NCBI RefSeq assembly: GCF_000005505.3
Contig: NC_016134.3
Location: 28,843,584-28,907,583 of the forward strand
DNA length: 64,000 nt
Direction of reading: 5' to 3'
Source: Brachypodium distachyon
Lineage: Eukaryota > Streptophyta > Magnoliopsida > Poales > Poaceae
Shown here: one piece after another, positions 10,717 to 23,050 of the stretch
How the letters are laid out: the number at the start of each line of letters is the position of its first letter
Numbering within the stretch: position 1 is the stretch's first letter
The notes under the pieces: model-generated
Told to the model about the DNA's origin: nothing
The model's input: only the letters and a program-made list of their open reading frames with translations
Databases searched by the model: none
Program-made: the position numbers and the translations under genes

Positions 10717-13700
10717 TAATACCGCTTCAGATTGGGTGCTGACAGTTCCGGGACAAAAAATATATACAACAAGCTTTATGAATTATTTGCGCGCTTAATT
10801 TTCAACAATTTGAGGGATGGAAATAAATGTCTTTCTTTTCTTAAAGAAAGGAGCATTCAGAGGGGGAGTAGAACCTGGCTGCGGGACAAAAATCCATAAC
10901 GAAGTCAAAAGAAAACATGTACATGAACAAAACCTAAAAAAATCAAAGCAAAAATATAAGATGAAAAAAAGGCCAACCGAGAGAACGAAAGAAAACACAT
11001 TATTATTTTGGAAAAAAGTGGAAACACACAAGTGCTCTATATATATTGCCAAGAACAAAGACAGAGACAAATAATGATGCTGTACCCAGCGGCACACTGT
11101 TGATCTCAAGAAAAACAAAACAAAGCAAGGCAGCAACCGAAATTACACTAAATGCTCGATCCTGACAGGCATCGATCTGTACCAAACACGAATTCGATCA
11201 ATCTTTAGAAACGTTTCGGCTGGGGATTTTTGACAAGTCAAAGCTGTCATGCTCTACTCTAGCTAGTCCCTGCATGCCTCTCATTTTCTCCCTCACCTTT
11301 TTTTTCTTCTTCTCTCCTTTTCGACCGTACGGACGACATGACCGTACAACAACGTTGTGTCTGGAAGAGCTAGCTGCTGCAAAATCACGGCAGTTTTAAT
11401 CCCCTTCAAAGCTTTCCGTTTGAAAAAACATGACATAAAATCGAAAAGGAAGCTCTTCTTCCAATAGGAACGAATGCTTAGCGTTGTCATCAAAGGAAAA
11501 GCGTGTGTACGGAACCGTACCACTCTCTTAGTGAGTCCTTGTTGTAGTTGTCGAGGCATGAGTGACTTCTTTCTCTTTTGAGTTTTTTCTGATGAACCTG
11601 CCGCGTAAGATCTTTGGTTTTCTCCTAATTAAAACCAATGAAAAAGAAGAGGATCGATATCCTTCATCAAGGTTTAAATCTTGGAATTTACATTTCCACA
11701 CGAACGATTGTTTTCTCCATAGAAGTTTATTGTCATTCAGGGAATTTATTCTGTCTTCGGCCTAACAAACCCTGCCCGCAATAACAAATAAATAAATGAA
11801 AAACTTATATGATGCATGATTGATTAGAGGGGTGAACCTCACGTGGATGTACGTGCGTAATTGGAAAGGAAAGAAGATGAAAGCATATCTACCCCTTTTT
11901 TGTCATGTCTATATGCATGGGACATACACACACACGTCATTATTGTGCATTTATATGTGGCGCCAATTGCCTTTGCATGCAACAAGAAAACCAAGGACTA
12001 ATTAAGGAGTAGCTAAGCCAAGTCTTTTCCATGGACTTTAATTAAATTATTTAGTTCATCGTCGTTTACTTAACCTGCATTTTTGCTGATGCATGCAAAA
12101 GTAAAGGTACTTTTCTTGGCATTTCTACGCGTAGTCCATCTCTTGTCCCAGAGGTCAGCACCACAGGGCAGATATTTCCCTGGTATGGTCTACCTTTAAT
12201 TGTGACATGGTTGCTCAGAGAAAGTGCCATGAAAACTTTTCCAGCCAAATGTATGGTGACACTGCTCGCTTGATGGTACTTCTCCATTTCATGATTTTTG
12301 TCTCAAACTTGTCCAAAAATGGATGTATCTATTTCTAAAAAGCGTCTAAATACATGTAAGATTTCGAAAAAAAATTATGGAACGGGGGAATATATTTGTA
12401 CACATACGTAAGTACCAACTGCTAAGTAAACATCTTGATTTTAATATATACTGCATTGACCAAACGTACCTTCAGGCCGGCTTAATTTGGAGGATCTCCC
12501 AAGCCCACAGAGAGACCACACGCCGTCTCGACTGAGACAGCAGCAAAGCTATAGGCATTCAGTTCTGAAGAGAAGGTGCAGGTGAGCCAATTTATTGAAG
12601 CCCACACTACCTACCTCTTGTTCTGTTTTCTCTGAAACTTTACCTACCTGCCTGTTGGATATGGCCAAGAGTAACAGTAGCTCACAGCCTCACATTCATG
12701 ACATTAGCACTACCAGCAGGCAGCAGCAGGCTCAGCTAGCAGCTGCTTCTGTGCTTCAATTCCTCTCCTCTTTCCTTCCTCCTAGGATGTCATAACCCCC
12801 TGCGTGGACCAGGTCTACGCGAGCCAAGGACACAAATTTTACTTCCCAGGACTCTCTGTTCGATCAGTTCATGCATAAACTGTACACTGAAGCTACCGTC
12901 ACTTGCCTAGATGTTTGAGTTTGACATTGTAGTGTCCTTCTGATGGACTGGGTTCATCATCAGTTCATAGGGAAGGGAGGGTGCCATTACTAGTACTACT
13001 AAACTGTACACTGCTCCTGTGCATGGATGATGCATGGTGCTGGAGTAAGCAAAGAGAAAGACAGAGTGAGTGAGTGAGTGAGTTAGTGAGAGGTTGGTGA
13101 TGGATGCATTTAATAAGCTCTGCCTTTCCTTGGACAGTACTGGTACTACTACCAGATCTTTGTGTGCCATGGGGAGCTAGCTAATGACTGGCCAGGCATA
13201 CACACAACCCAACAAAGGAGGAGAAGAGCAAAACCTACCTAACCACCGGGAGTCATTCCTCGCCAATCAATTCCCTAGCTACCCATTCCACACGAGAGGC
13301 CAAAACAAGCCTTGTCCTGTTCCTTTTCTTCTCTGTTCTTGGATACTTATATATGTGTGTGCACCCAGACTGAGTTTGTGTTCGTATAGATCCAAGAGAA
13401 AATGAACAGAAGAAAAATGAATTGATAGGCTATTGTTTCTTAATATCAAGAAGTTTCTCTTTTTTTTCAAAGGAGAAGTTCCAAATATGTGTTAGTATAC
13501 ATGTAGTAGTGAGAGGTTTCCTAAGACCAGAGGGATGGGACAGTACCACGGATTATTCTCTAGAACTATTATCTGTATCACCACTATCACCACCAAACCC
13601 ATATGAGTAAACAAATTCTTAAGGCTACGGGAAAACATCGTCCTTGGAATGACACTTTTTGCTTAGAAGAACAGATAGGGCAGAGTGACCAGAACTTTGT

Positions 13701-14650
13701 GTAGTCAAGACTCCAGGAGTGCAATCAGGGACAGTAGTACAACCTTATTCCCTAGGCTTGGAATCTTAATTTTCCCTGTGAGATTTTCATACAAGGTTTA
13801 CACAGACTGGGCATGAATTCTGATATTTCTTTTTCAGGAAAAAAGGGCTGCAGCACTACGTGTGCAAAAGACTATCGATATTAAACCAAGGTTTTTATAA
13901 CTTTGTAGGATAGGCCAAATTAAATTCAAACCGTCTCGCATGCATGTGCAAGGTTTAAATCATCTTAAATTCAAACCTTTTTCTTTAGACCACATAGTAT
14001 TTACCTGGCAACAATTTATGCACTCCATGTTAAAATGTTAATTATGATGTAACAATAACAAATATTCTCTTCGTTTGGGTTTATAAGTCCCACGCGAACA
14101 TAATAACGCCTGTGGCTGGGAGTGCGACTTCCGATGCAAGCTGCTTGTAGTTGCAAACATGCACACCAACCAAGCACGCACTTAGGAGATGAGAAATATG
14201 GATCGAGCAATAGTATATTAGTGGATCCCATGCATTAAGAAAAACACAGGATCGCCCACAAGTTGCTATCCATATCAAGAGGGAGGAGGGGGTTATTAGA
14301 GGGTAGCTCACCAAATCGATTTAGATTCTTTCCTTTCCTTGCTTCTTTCCCTTTCTTTTGCTTCTCTCCCTCCCTTTCGTGCACGATCGCACACACAAAG
14401 AAAGACATATGCATGCTGCTGGAAGGGATTGATTGATATGGGTTTCTAGAATCTCAGAAAAGAGAAGCTTAGCGTGGGGTGATAGAAAAATGTCGGTGGG
14501 TGAGCCAGGAAATATTTTACATAGCATAATTTTGAGGAAGGGAATAAACACTTAATTAAACACTTTTCATAGCCATTGAGCATATACTGTGTCAGTCGCC
14601 ATGTGCTGCTGATGTGTACGTGCGTGTAGAACCATTGGGAACTGATTCCT
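10717..14650. other. Intergenic sequence with MITE fragments, no gene found
   Basis: AT-rich sequence without a recognisable coding exon. It includes a degenerate Stowaway-like piece at about 12298-12395 (GGATGTATCTATTTCTAAAAAGCGTC is its conserved middle, abbreviated here), a (GAGT)n microsatellite at about 13064-13090, and a half-MITE at about 14068-14092. That last piece matches the terminus of the element at 53640. ORFs here are short and low-complexity. Confidence 0.5.
14068..14092. mobile_element. Half of a Stowaway MITE (TTTGGGTTTATAAG family)
   Basis: The stretch CTCTTCGTTTGGGTTTATAAG matches the terminus of the complete element at 53640-53874 with few differences. No matching opposite terminus was found nearby, so this is a solo end or truncated copy. 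Confidence 0.55.
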
Positions 14651-15469
14651 GTTAAGAATTAATTATTTAGATTAACCATTACTTGTAATGTAAAGCATCA
14701 AATGGTTGCCTATGCAAACCGTGGGCCTGCATTTTCAGTCATGCTTTTGCCGGGGACGTGACTCTTTGCTCACCTCCCTCCCGGACAGACACACTCCTTG
14801 TACCACTCGATCATCAATGGAACCAAGAGTTCGGATCATTGCATTTCATTCAAAACATTATCAGCACTTCGACCCTACGAGAAAAGAGCAATCAAGACAA
14901 GAGAAGGAAGAAGAACAGAAGAAAGGAGAGATGGCGAGAATTCGCGTTACATCACCCCTCGGGATCTCTCCCGGACCGTTCATCCATCGCCACTACCACT
15001 TCAAAATATCGAGGACCATGTCGTCGTGTAGTGGTGCAGCTAGATTGGGAGCCATAGCCACAGTAGGAGCGATGTCATGCACCACTATGTGAGGGGCCGC
15101 AACGATGGCGGCAACGACGACGAGTGAAGGGTCCAAGAGAGGTCCAAAGGGTGATTGTAACGCGAATCTTCATCATCTCACCTTTCTTCTGTTCTTCTTC
15201 CTTCCTTTATTGTCTCGATTGGTATTTCTCGCAGAGTCAAATGTTGTTAACATTTGGAATGAAATGTAATGATTCCAAATCTTGGCTCCATTGATGATGA
15301 ATCCACTATCTATAGTGGTACAAGGGGTGTCCGTCCGAGAGGAATGCGAACAAAAGTCATGTCCGCTCGGTGAAAAGCACGAGCGCGCAAAAATGCAACC
15401 CAACGGTTTGCCTAGGCAACCGTTCGGTGCTTTAGAAGTAATGAATAGTGTAAATTAATAATTCTTAAC
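14651..15469. mobile_element. Long-inverted-repeat (foldback / MULE-like) element, about 0.8 kb
   Basis: The left arm (14651-14957) and right arm (15149-15469) are imperfect reverse complements over roughly 300 bp, around a spacer of about 190 bp. Matching landmarks include GTTAAGAATTA at the outer ends, GGTTGCCTA[T/G]GCAAACCG, CTTGTACCACT, ATCATCAATGGA[A/G]CCAAGA, GAAGGAAGAAGAACAGAAGA and CGCGTTAC at the inner ends. No transposase is encoded. Long TIRs with a small non-coding core fit non-autonomous Mutator-like or foldback elements. I could not find a convincing 9-bp target-site duplication, so the superfamily is not settled. Small ORFs here are shadows of the repeat. Confidence 0.82.
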
Positions 15470-16119
15470 AATGAGCCATTGAGTCATAATGTAAAACCAA
15501 TAATAACAGGAAAATTGAAACAAAATAAAGAAGTGGAAATATAGTGTAGCAAAATACCAGTAATAAGCAATGATTACCCCCCCACCTCCCCTAATTTGTG
15601 CTACGTCTACATGTTTTTCGTGATAGATAATGTATAGAGAACGGTCCCTCATGAACAAATGTTGGCTTATTCTCTCTTACTTGCGTCTGTCATTTATGGC
15701 TTATGAAAAAGGCCACGAAAGAAATGCGAAATCGGATAACGTCGTAAGGCAAACAATTTAACCAACTGTTGGTTGTTCACGGATTGAAGCCACACAAAAA
15801 AGAGACGTTTCAGTCTTTCACCATTAAAAAAGAAAGAAGAAAACCGAAATCCCTCCAAAACAACGGAGCAAAACCCAACCGCACACAACTCCCATCAATC
15901 CCTGCACACCCACTTGCCAACTCACAAATAAGGTACACTCGCCGGGTACACATACCACAAGCACCCACCCCTCCCAATAGATTAAAGAACCACATAACGA
16001 ATAAAACATAAACAAAACAAAAAAAGCGAGAAGTGATGGACGGAGGGAAGGGCATAGGACAAGCGGCTGGCATGGCATGGCACCCCGCACTGGAGTAGAA
16101 GAAGAAGAAGAAGCAGCAT
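15470..16119. other. Upstream region of the MYB gene, nothing else identified
   Basis: AT-rich intergenic sequence grading into the purine- and pyrimidine-rich promoter of the MYB gene. No coding features or recognisable transposon ends were seen. Confidence 0.4.
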
Positions 16120-16142
16120 ACCTACCTACCTACCTACCTACC
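16120..16142 (+). promoter_or_regulatory. (ACCT)n run with overlapping AC-I (ACCTACC) elements
   Basis: The run contains five overlapping copies of ACCTACC about 180 bp before the TATA box and 325-350 bp before the MYB start codon. ACCTACC is the AC-I element bound by R2R3-MYB regulators of phenylpropanoid genes (established knowledge). That it works here, perhaps in autoregulation, is an inference; it could be only a microsatellite. Confidence 0.5.
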
Positions 16143-16302
16143 AAATCCAGCTCCCCCCAATACGCAATACTCGTAGCTAGCTCCGGCCGGGCTCCTTCAA
16201 CCACTCACCCCACCCTCTTCCTTTTCTCCCGTCGTCACCAACTCGGTCAAATGGCCCAGAGGGATCCGCGTCAATGGGGCCCTTCTTCCCTCCCTCAGCT
16301 CG

Positions 16303-16309
16303 TATAAAA
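16303..16309 (+). promoter_or_regulatory. TATA box of the MYB gene
   Basis: TATAAAA lies in CTCGTATAAAACCAG, 158 bp upstream of the MYB ATG. It predicts transcription start near 16335 and a 5' UTR of about 130 bases. A GGGGCCC motif (TCP site-like) lies about 25 bp upstream. Confidence 0.7.
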
Positions 16310-16466
16310 CCAGCTCCCCTCTATCCTTTGCATCCCTCTCTTCTCCGTAGTGCTCACAAAAAGCTCGCTCGCGCGCACCGGCCGCCACCAACAACAACAC
16401 ACCGGCCAATAGCTAGAGCTTCTTCCAACATATATTTACGTTGGATTTGAGGCGGCGGTGGGCGGG

Positions 16467-17454
16467 ATGGGGAGGTCGCCGTGCTGCGAGAAGGCGCACA
16501 CGAACAAGGGCGCGTGGACCAAGGAGGAGGACGGCCGCCTTGTCGCTTACATCAAGGCTCACGGCGAAGGGTGCTGGAGATCCCTCCCCAAAGCCGCAGG
16601 TATGTAGAGTTTTAGAAGAGAATCCACCGGCTATGCCGAAGAAGTAGGGCCGATGAGTGATGAGTGTTGAACATGGACATGGTGGTGTTCCAGGGCTGCT
16701 GCGGTGCGGGAAGAGCTGCAGGCTGCGGTGGATCAACTACCTGCGGCCGGACCTCAAGCGGGGAAACTTCACCGAGGAGGAGGACGAGCTCATCATCAAG
16801 CTCCACCAGCTCCTCGGCAACAAGTATGTACTACTGTGTCTACTACTACTAGTTTTTCTTCCTTTTCTTGTATCGATCCAATGGTGTTTCTCATAGGGTA
16901 CTCACGTGCGTGTGTGCAGGTGGTCGCTGATCGCGGGGAGGCTGCCGGGGCGGACGGACAACGAGATCAAGAACTACTGGAACACGCACATCAAGCGCAA
17001 ACTGCTCGCCCGCGGCGTCGACCCGCACACCCACCGCCCCCTCAATGCCGCCGCCGCCAACGCCATGCCACCCCACCAACAACAACTCCAGCCGCACTTC
17101 GCCGCCGCCGGACATAACCACCAGCAGGACCATCCCCCGGCCTGCAGCAGCGGCAGCGGCAGCGACGAAGACGACGAGCCGTCCGGGTCCGCCACGCCGC
17201 CCCCGTCGCGGCATGCCGGCCTCGGCATCGACCTCAACCTCTCCATCAGCCTCGCGCCCTACCAGCCGACGTCGCAGGAGCCGGACCGGCCAGCGGCGGC
17301 GGTGTGCCTGTGCTTGAACCGGCTCGGGCTGTTCCAGGACGACGCCGGCGGCAAAGGGTGCATCTGCGGCGCCGCTGAGCAGCAGCAGCAGGCCAGCGCG
17401 CAGCGGCAGCACATGTTCAGATTCATCGCGCCACTAGAGCAGGGAGGCCAATAG
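16467..17454 (+). CDS. R2R3-MYB transcription factor, subgroup 4 (repressor type), 265 aa
   Basis: Three exons: 16467-16599, 16695 or 16694-16823 (acceptor CAG ends 16693) and 16920-17454. The start is the ATG of [15 protein letters not shown], the canonical N-terminus of this family. The R2 and R3 repeats occupy about residues 13-115 with the expected tryptophans. R3 carries the bHLH-interaction pattern ([21 protein letters not shown] is its core, by position about residues 77-97). After the repeats come the C1 motif ([13 protein letters not shown], near residue 112), an EAR/C2 repression motif (DLNLSISL, near 190) and a CX1C...CX1C putative zinc-finger motif (CLC and CIC, about 216-237). 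This layout marks subgroup 4 MYBs such as AtMYB4 or maize MYB31/42, which repress phenylpropanoid and lignin genes in the nucleus. Intron positions match most plant R2R3-MYBs. The exact orthologue cannot be decided by eye. Confidence 0.95.
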
Positions 17455-18753
17455 TAATATAGGATTAGTAGTCCCAGTAGTAAACAGTAACATTGACATG
17501 AGGGAATCGACCGATCGGACATATATTACTTTTTTTTAACTAAACCCACACATGCTTAACTAGTTAACTATCATCAGTAGCTCTCTGTAGCATGTTCATG
17601 AGGAAATTAAATCTACTCTTCTTCTTTCTTCTTTTCCATTTGCAGCTAGCTAGCCTGGGTCAAATTAGTGTATTGATCGTGCATCATCAGTCATCTGGGC
17701 TCATGACTCGGGCTATACTAGTAGTGCTACCTAACTACTTTTGCTTGCCTCTTTTAATGCTATACCTAAACCTGCATCTTCTTTCTTTTAATGTGTGTAC
17801 CATGGCAAGTTCTTCATCAAACACATGCCCTTAATTTTGGCTTTTATAGAGATGTTCTTGGGGTTGGCGGAGATGTGGGACAAAGCAAATTAAGCTGGGG
17901 AGTGAGTGATGGACACTGGTGAAAGTGAGAGTGATCAGTGCTCTGCTGGTGGTTATGGGAAGTTAGGTTCTTCGATGCCTGCAAGCACATGACATGAGAA
18001 GGACTTTACTTATAAGTATAATATATACAAAAAAAATGTTTTGTCTTGTAGAGAGGGGGGAGTGGGGAGCATGTGAGATGCCCTTTTTTTTCTCTGGTTA
18101 GGTAGGTAGGTAGAAGGGATGGGAGAGGTGTTTAATGAAGGGGATAAAGTGCCATGGAGATGGAGGGAGAGAGGGGAGGGGCATGCATGGAGCCATGGAT
18201 TGAGGATCTTTTTAGTTAGTTAATGACTTAATGGTCAGAGCTTGGCGTGTGGTGTGTCTCGAGGGCTGGAGAGTGGTGGTTGGTGGGCTAATTAGTAGTT
18301 TAATCATGGATTGGTATGGTTTTTCTAGGCTAACTTCAGGTTTTGAGGAAGAGTGGGAAGCCCGTCAGAGTGACCTTCAGAGGTTTAAGCACAAGGAGAG
18401 TATATTTATCAGTGGTCTACCGGATCTAGTATTATTATATATCTTTGTTTCGCAGCTAGTTATCTCTTCTCATTCCATTGAAAAATAGAACTTTGAGTTA
18501 AAAAATTGCATTATTGAAAATATAGTCCAGCTAGTACTGTCTTGCACTTTACACCAATGGGCAATGGGCAATGGGCGATGGTGCCGGCCTACTAGCATGT
18601 TATTCCTACACAATTCCTAACCTATTTTTGCTATGATGAAGCTAACACTTGGCAGCGGTCAAAAGCTAAGAGCTGAATCAGACATTGACAACTTTTCCCT
18701 CAGAAAATCTTAACTAGAGTGCAAATGTTCAATATGTAAAATATAAACTACTA
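17455..18753. other. MYB 3' flank, no gene found
   Basis: Probable 3' UTR followed by AT-rich intergenic DNA. A (TAGG)n run at about 18098-18112 repeats the reverse complement of ACCTACC. No coding exon was recognised. Confidence 0.45.
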
Positions 18754-18867
18754 CTCTCTCCGTCCCATATTAAGTGACTCAAATTGTCTCAAATATGGTA
18801 TGTATCTATACACAAAAAACGTCTAGATACATGTAATATTTCGTCACTTAATATAGGACGGAGGGAG
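18754..18867. mobile_element. Stowaway MITE, 114 bp
   Basis: Terminal inverted repeats CTCTCTCCGTCCCATATTAA and its counterpart ending GGACGGAGGGAG are flanked by TA on both sides (18752-18753, 18868-18869). The interior GTATCTATACACAAAAAACG / GTCTAGATACATGTAATATT is typical of this grass family. Non-coding. Confidence 0.9.
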
Positions 18868-18869
18868 TA

Positions 18870-21715
18870 ATCGCGAAGATTCATACCAGGACGTCCAATA
18901 GTTGAAAGTCAGGTTAGGTATGATATTACATGCCAAGAACGTGTGATTCTTGCACGAAGTTTCTTTGTGGGAGTTTCATGAAATTCTATAGTCTACTTGG
19001 AGTTATGTATTCAGAAATTCCTTCAAGAAAGCATATATATAGAAGCGCGTCACTTCATGCAAAGGATTTGCTACAAAATGATGGTATACTAGTTCCCTTC
19101 TTTGTGAGCAAGCAAGGCACAAAGTTGGTATTCGTGGTAGGAGAAGAGTTTAAATGTGACAATATTGTTTGGAGTAATCATGATATAATCATTAAAGTGG
19201 CAGATTTTATTCTTAAACGTCATGTTTTTTTGTGAAAATAGAAGAAAGGTTAGTGTTAACACAAAATTACCGATGCCATCGCAAAGTCAAAATGCTGAGC
19301 AGAGATATTTTTTTTCTGTATATATATATTCCATAACGCTAATCTTGAAACGAAAGCAAAGCACTAGGTAAAAAATGGTGTCGATTCTTCCTTTGTAGCC
19401 ATATGTCACGCTACCCATCTTTTACAGGATTCATCACCTCTGAATTTTTTCACATTAAAAAAGAAGGCCAGCAAATAAGAACGGCTAGGAAACTTCTATT
19501 ATAATACCAGTGGATGTCTGTTCTTAATTTTGTTAAGGCAGTAATACACAAGATGACTGGACTTTCATGGCAATCAAGTGGCTGCACGCCCCATAACGTT
19601 CTGAACACCAATTTTCAAAAAATAAAATGTTCCGAAAATATAGAGAAAGTCAAACATGTAATCTATAAATAAGCTGAGGTTGTCAGATGCATACCTCATT
19701 TTCCTCCACATGTAAGCCCCTCTATGCAGAATATGAGATGACAAAAGAACTAAGCTGCAACAAGCAGTTACAGAAAATAAGTCACACACATGTAGAACTA
19801 AGCAAAATAAGATAATGCAGTAGTCAGTATCAGCAGTACACACATTTCACCAGATCTGTATTACTAAAGCATATTCACGTGACACCTGCCCTCATAGGAA
19901 CGAACAAACCCTTTTGTGGCTGTTCCTACTTGATCAAATCTCAATTATATGCCCCCTTCGTGGAAGTTCAGTCACATGCATGCAGGAGAGCAAATATTTC
20001 AAGGCCTCGGAGATTGGATCTCTCTAGGATCTCCAGCTCAATCATTTTAAAATTGGTATGCTTAGACGAGTATCTGGCAAATGACAAGCTAAGCGTTTGC
20101 TTAACCGAAGAATATCTGTGGAAAGAACAGGTTTGTCTTGCAGTCAAATCGCATGCCCTTATGGCCCCCACAAGGAGCCGGACCCAGTGGCAACACACTG
20201 CAATAATTAAGACCCTCGAAATCTTGGGAGATAGGTTTGTTGAGATATGCCCATGAAAACCTGCACAAAATCTTGGAGATAGTTCCGTTGAAACGTGCCT
20301 GTGAGGCTGGGAAAACTTGCGCTTTGTGTAAAATGGACCGCAGCGACAGATTTTCCACAATGTGTGGCAGGCAGGTGGCTCAACCAATTATTAGTCTTTG
20401 CTCAGAGTTACAGTTTTTCTTGCTGGAAAGAAGAACCACGTAAAATGACATTAACCCTCCACCCGATGCTTCTGTTCATCCATGCATGAGAATGCTAAAC
20501 TATAGCTATAGTGATTTGTAAAGACTAAAGAACAGCCACGTAAGCCTATACTGACCAGAGTTTGTAATCAACTCGCAATATGAGAAATTGTTTTGTATAT
20601 ACTCGCCTTATGTATAACTTTTAAGCCAGTATACAAAAGTCGGTAAATGTAAACAGTGAGGCAGAACTTCTTATGCCAAAGAGTCTAAAAGAAAGCTAGA
20701 GCTTAGAGGCCGGATTAGAGATTCCCAGTGAACAAAGGTATGTTGCTAAAGGTTTATTCTCATTTGACCACCTGAATCAGATAGTGGGGGCAAATCTATT
20801 CTTACCCCTCAACAGCCTCCGAAAAGCAGCACGGATGACGAAACAGTTCCACCCAACCCAAGTGATTTATTCTCTCCCGCCACCGCCCACAGATGCTGCG
20901 AACGATCGTGCGCCCCACATCCATATTCTTACAGCTGATGATGATTCACCAGGTTCCTAGCGGATAGAGGCGAATTTTGATCAGCAGACAACGTCCCGGA
21001 GGTACGTCGTACTACATCCATGACGATCGAATCATTTAATCAAAGCCAGTCAGCAGCCATTTGCATGGGCTCCTTTCTCACGCTTTTAATCGATAGAGGC
21101 TTGGGAAGCTTCCTGACCCACCAGAGATTTTGCTTGCGCCATGCCAACCGCTCAAATCGATGACCCTAAACCCGCATTATTCTCCAGAAATCTGAATCTT
21201 TGTTGGAGCACGAAAGACCACTAGCTAGTCCCCAACTTGGGAGGAGATCATGGTAGCAATGGATGGACAGGAGGTAGATGAGGGAACTTAGCTAAGGTTT
21301 TGGGCTGGGGGGGGATAGTGATACAATGGGCGGTGGCAGTTGGTGGTTGGTAGCCCACATGACGTCACCCCCAAAAGACAGCAGCAGCCAGTGGTGAGCG
21401 CCCCCTCCAAATTGCCAATTGCTCCTCTCCCGTCTCATCCCCCAGCCTTCCTTTTCAAAGGTTACTTTCCATTTGCTTGGGTGAGAGCTTTTTGATGGCT
21501 TTTGCAGAAAGTGTTGGCTTTTGTGGTGTGCTTAACATTCTAGAAGCACAAGTGACCCCCCTCCCCACCCCAGATGACTTCTCCATGAATGGTCAGTGGA
21601 TGCAGCATCCGTTTGCAAAAAAAACCATCTTTGTCAGTGACCTCCTACCTCACCGGCAATATTGATAGCCGGATCGAGCAGTTTAATTAAAAAAAAATTC
21701 AGAAAGAAAAAAGGC
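18870..21715. other. Intergenic sequence, no supported gene
   Basis: No coding exon could be supported. Around 20240-20300 a short imperfect direct repeat occurs (AATCTTGGRGATAG... with GTTGARA...TGCC[C/T]). Bases 20750-21450 become GC-richer and could be a promoter-like or UTR region, but no ORF of a known family is present. Confidence 0.4.
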
Positions 21716-23050
21716 AGGGGACTTTCATAATATCCCCCGGACCCCCGCTCGAGGCGACTCGGAGGATACCAACCCTAGCCGCCGCCGGCCGAATCCCTTC
21801 GATCCCCCCCTTGCCGCCACTGCCGTCGGCCTCTCCATGGTGGCGGCGGCCCCCTGTCTGCCTCCGAAGGTGGTGGCCGGGGATCTAGGCGGCAGGCAGC
21901 GTTCTTCGCGGAGCAGCGGAGGGCGCGGTGGCTCCTCCCTTGGCGTGCGGCAGGCTGGGATACTTGGTGTGCGGCGGCCGCGCGGCCGTGAGGTGTGGCG
22001 GCACAGCTTGCTCGCCGGTGGTGCCCGGTAGTTGGTCGATGGTGGCTGGGGCGACTCGGTCGTCCAGATCTGAGTTGCCCGGTTCCAGCGGTTTGCGACG
22101 GCGGGCTTTGTGTTGTCCGTCCGTGGAGGCTGGGGTGGCGCCCCCCAGTGGTGGTGTTGCTGCTCTTCTGGCTGTGGGTGACGTGCAGCTTAGGCGGCCG
22201 TCCTCTTCTGTGGCTTGCGGTGGCCGTTTGGGCGCGGCGGCGGCCGTCGGGCTCGATTTCTTGCTGTCATTTGTTGTGGCCTGCAGTGGAGTGCTGTGGG
22301 GCTCGGTGAAAGCCTGGGCCAGCGTTTGCTAGTCCCAACAATGGCGACGCCTGTGGGCGCCGTGGTCCTTCTTCAAGGCATTGTTGTGCCCCTCCATCAG
22401 ATCCGGGTGAAAGCCTTAGGTCCTCTGGACCGGACGATGGCGGCGCATGCGTGTGTCGTTGACTCCTTGGGGTCGCCATCTTGGAGCTGTCGGTTCACTG
22501 CTGGTCGATGCGGTTGTTGGGCAGCAGGTTCTGGCTTGGCTTGCATCTTCCGGCTTCGTCGATCTTTTACCTTGTGTTGTTTTGAGTTTCGTGTTCCTCG
22601 CTTCGTCTCGGCTTTCGGTGCCTTTCGGCAGTGGGAATGGCCAGCATCTCCACAGCGTGCTTGGGGTATCATGTGACAGGATTGGCGGTCAAGGTTCGTG
22701 CGCGGTGTCGGGTCTCGGCTTCCTAATGCCCTTCGACGTATGTCTCGGCAGCTGGCAGTCCTTCGACGGCGACGGCGGCACTCGTTGACATGTTCACTCC
22801 GGTGTCATGGTGATGGCTGCCGAGTAGGGTGGCGATGTTTGTGCTCGTCGCAATGTCTCGGTGTTGAGATGCCCTTCGATGGGCTGTGAGCGCTCCTCTA
22901 GTGACGTGTGTGCTTTTCTTGTGGCGATGTTCTTTGTGTAAGCTATCTGTGTTGCTCTCTGTTTTTTTTTTCTGTTTCGCGCATTTTGCGCTTGCAAAAT
23001 CCAACTCTTAATTAATTGAATCGCGCTACCGTTTTCGTAAAAAAAAAGGC
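21716..23050 (+). mobile_element. Retroposed GC-rich insertion with oligo(A) end (non-autonomous LINE-like?)
   Basis: A sharply GC-rich block starts with GGGGACTTTCATAATATCCC and ends after CGCGCTACCGTTTTCGT with an A-run. The 9-mer AAAAAAGGC lies immediately before the block (21707-21715) and again after its A-tail (23042-23050). This fits a target-site duplication from target-primed reverse transcription, although the match is low-complexity. No reverse transcriptase or other family domain is visible, and the many overlapping ORFs are GC-rich shadows. It could be a non-autonomous non-LTR element or a processed non-coding transcript. Confidence 0.5.

Noticed and set aside
16906..17412. Long alternative-frame ORFs over MYB exon 3
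   Set aside because: Shadow frames caused by very high GC content; the MYB frame is supported by conserved motifs.
19968..20387. 139-codon minus-strand open frame
   Set aside because: No recognisable domain; composition and an internal short repeat fit non-coding DNA, and the plus strand is equally open.
21837..22889. Several overlapping GC-rich open frames on both strands
   Set aside because: All frames are open because of base composition inside the retroposed block; no conserved domain.
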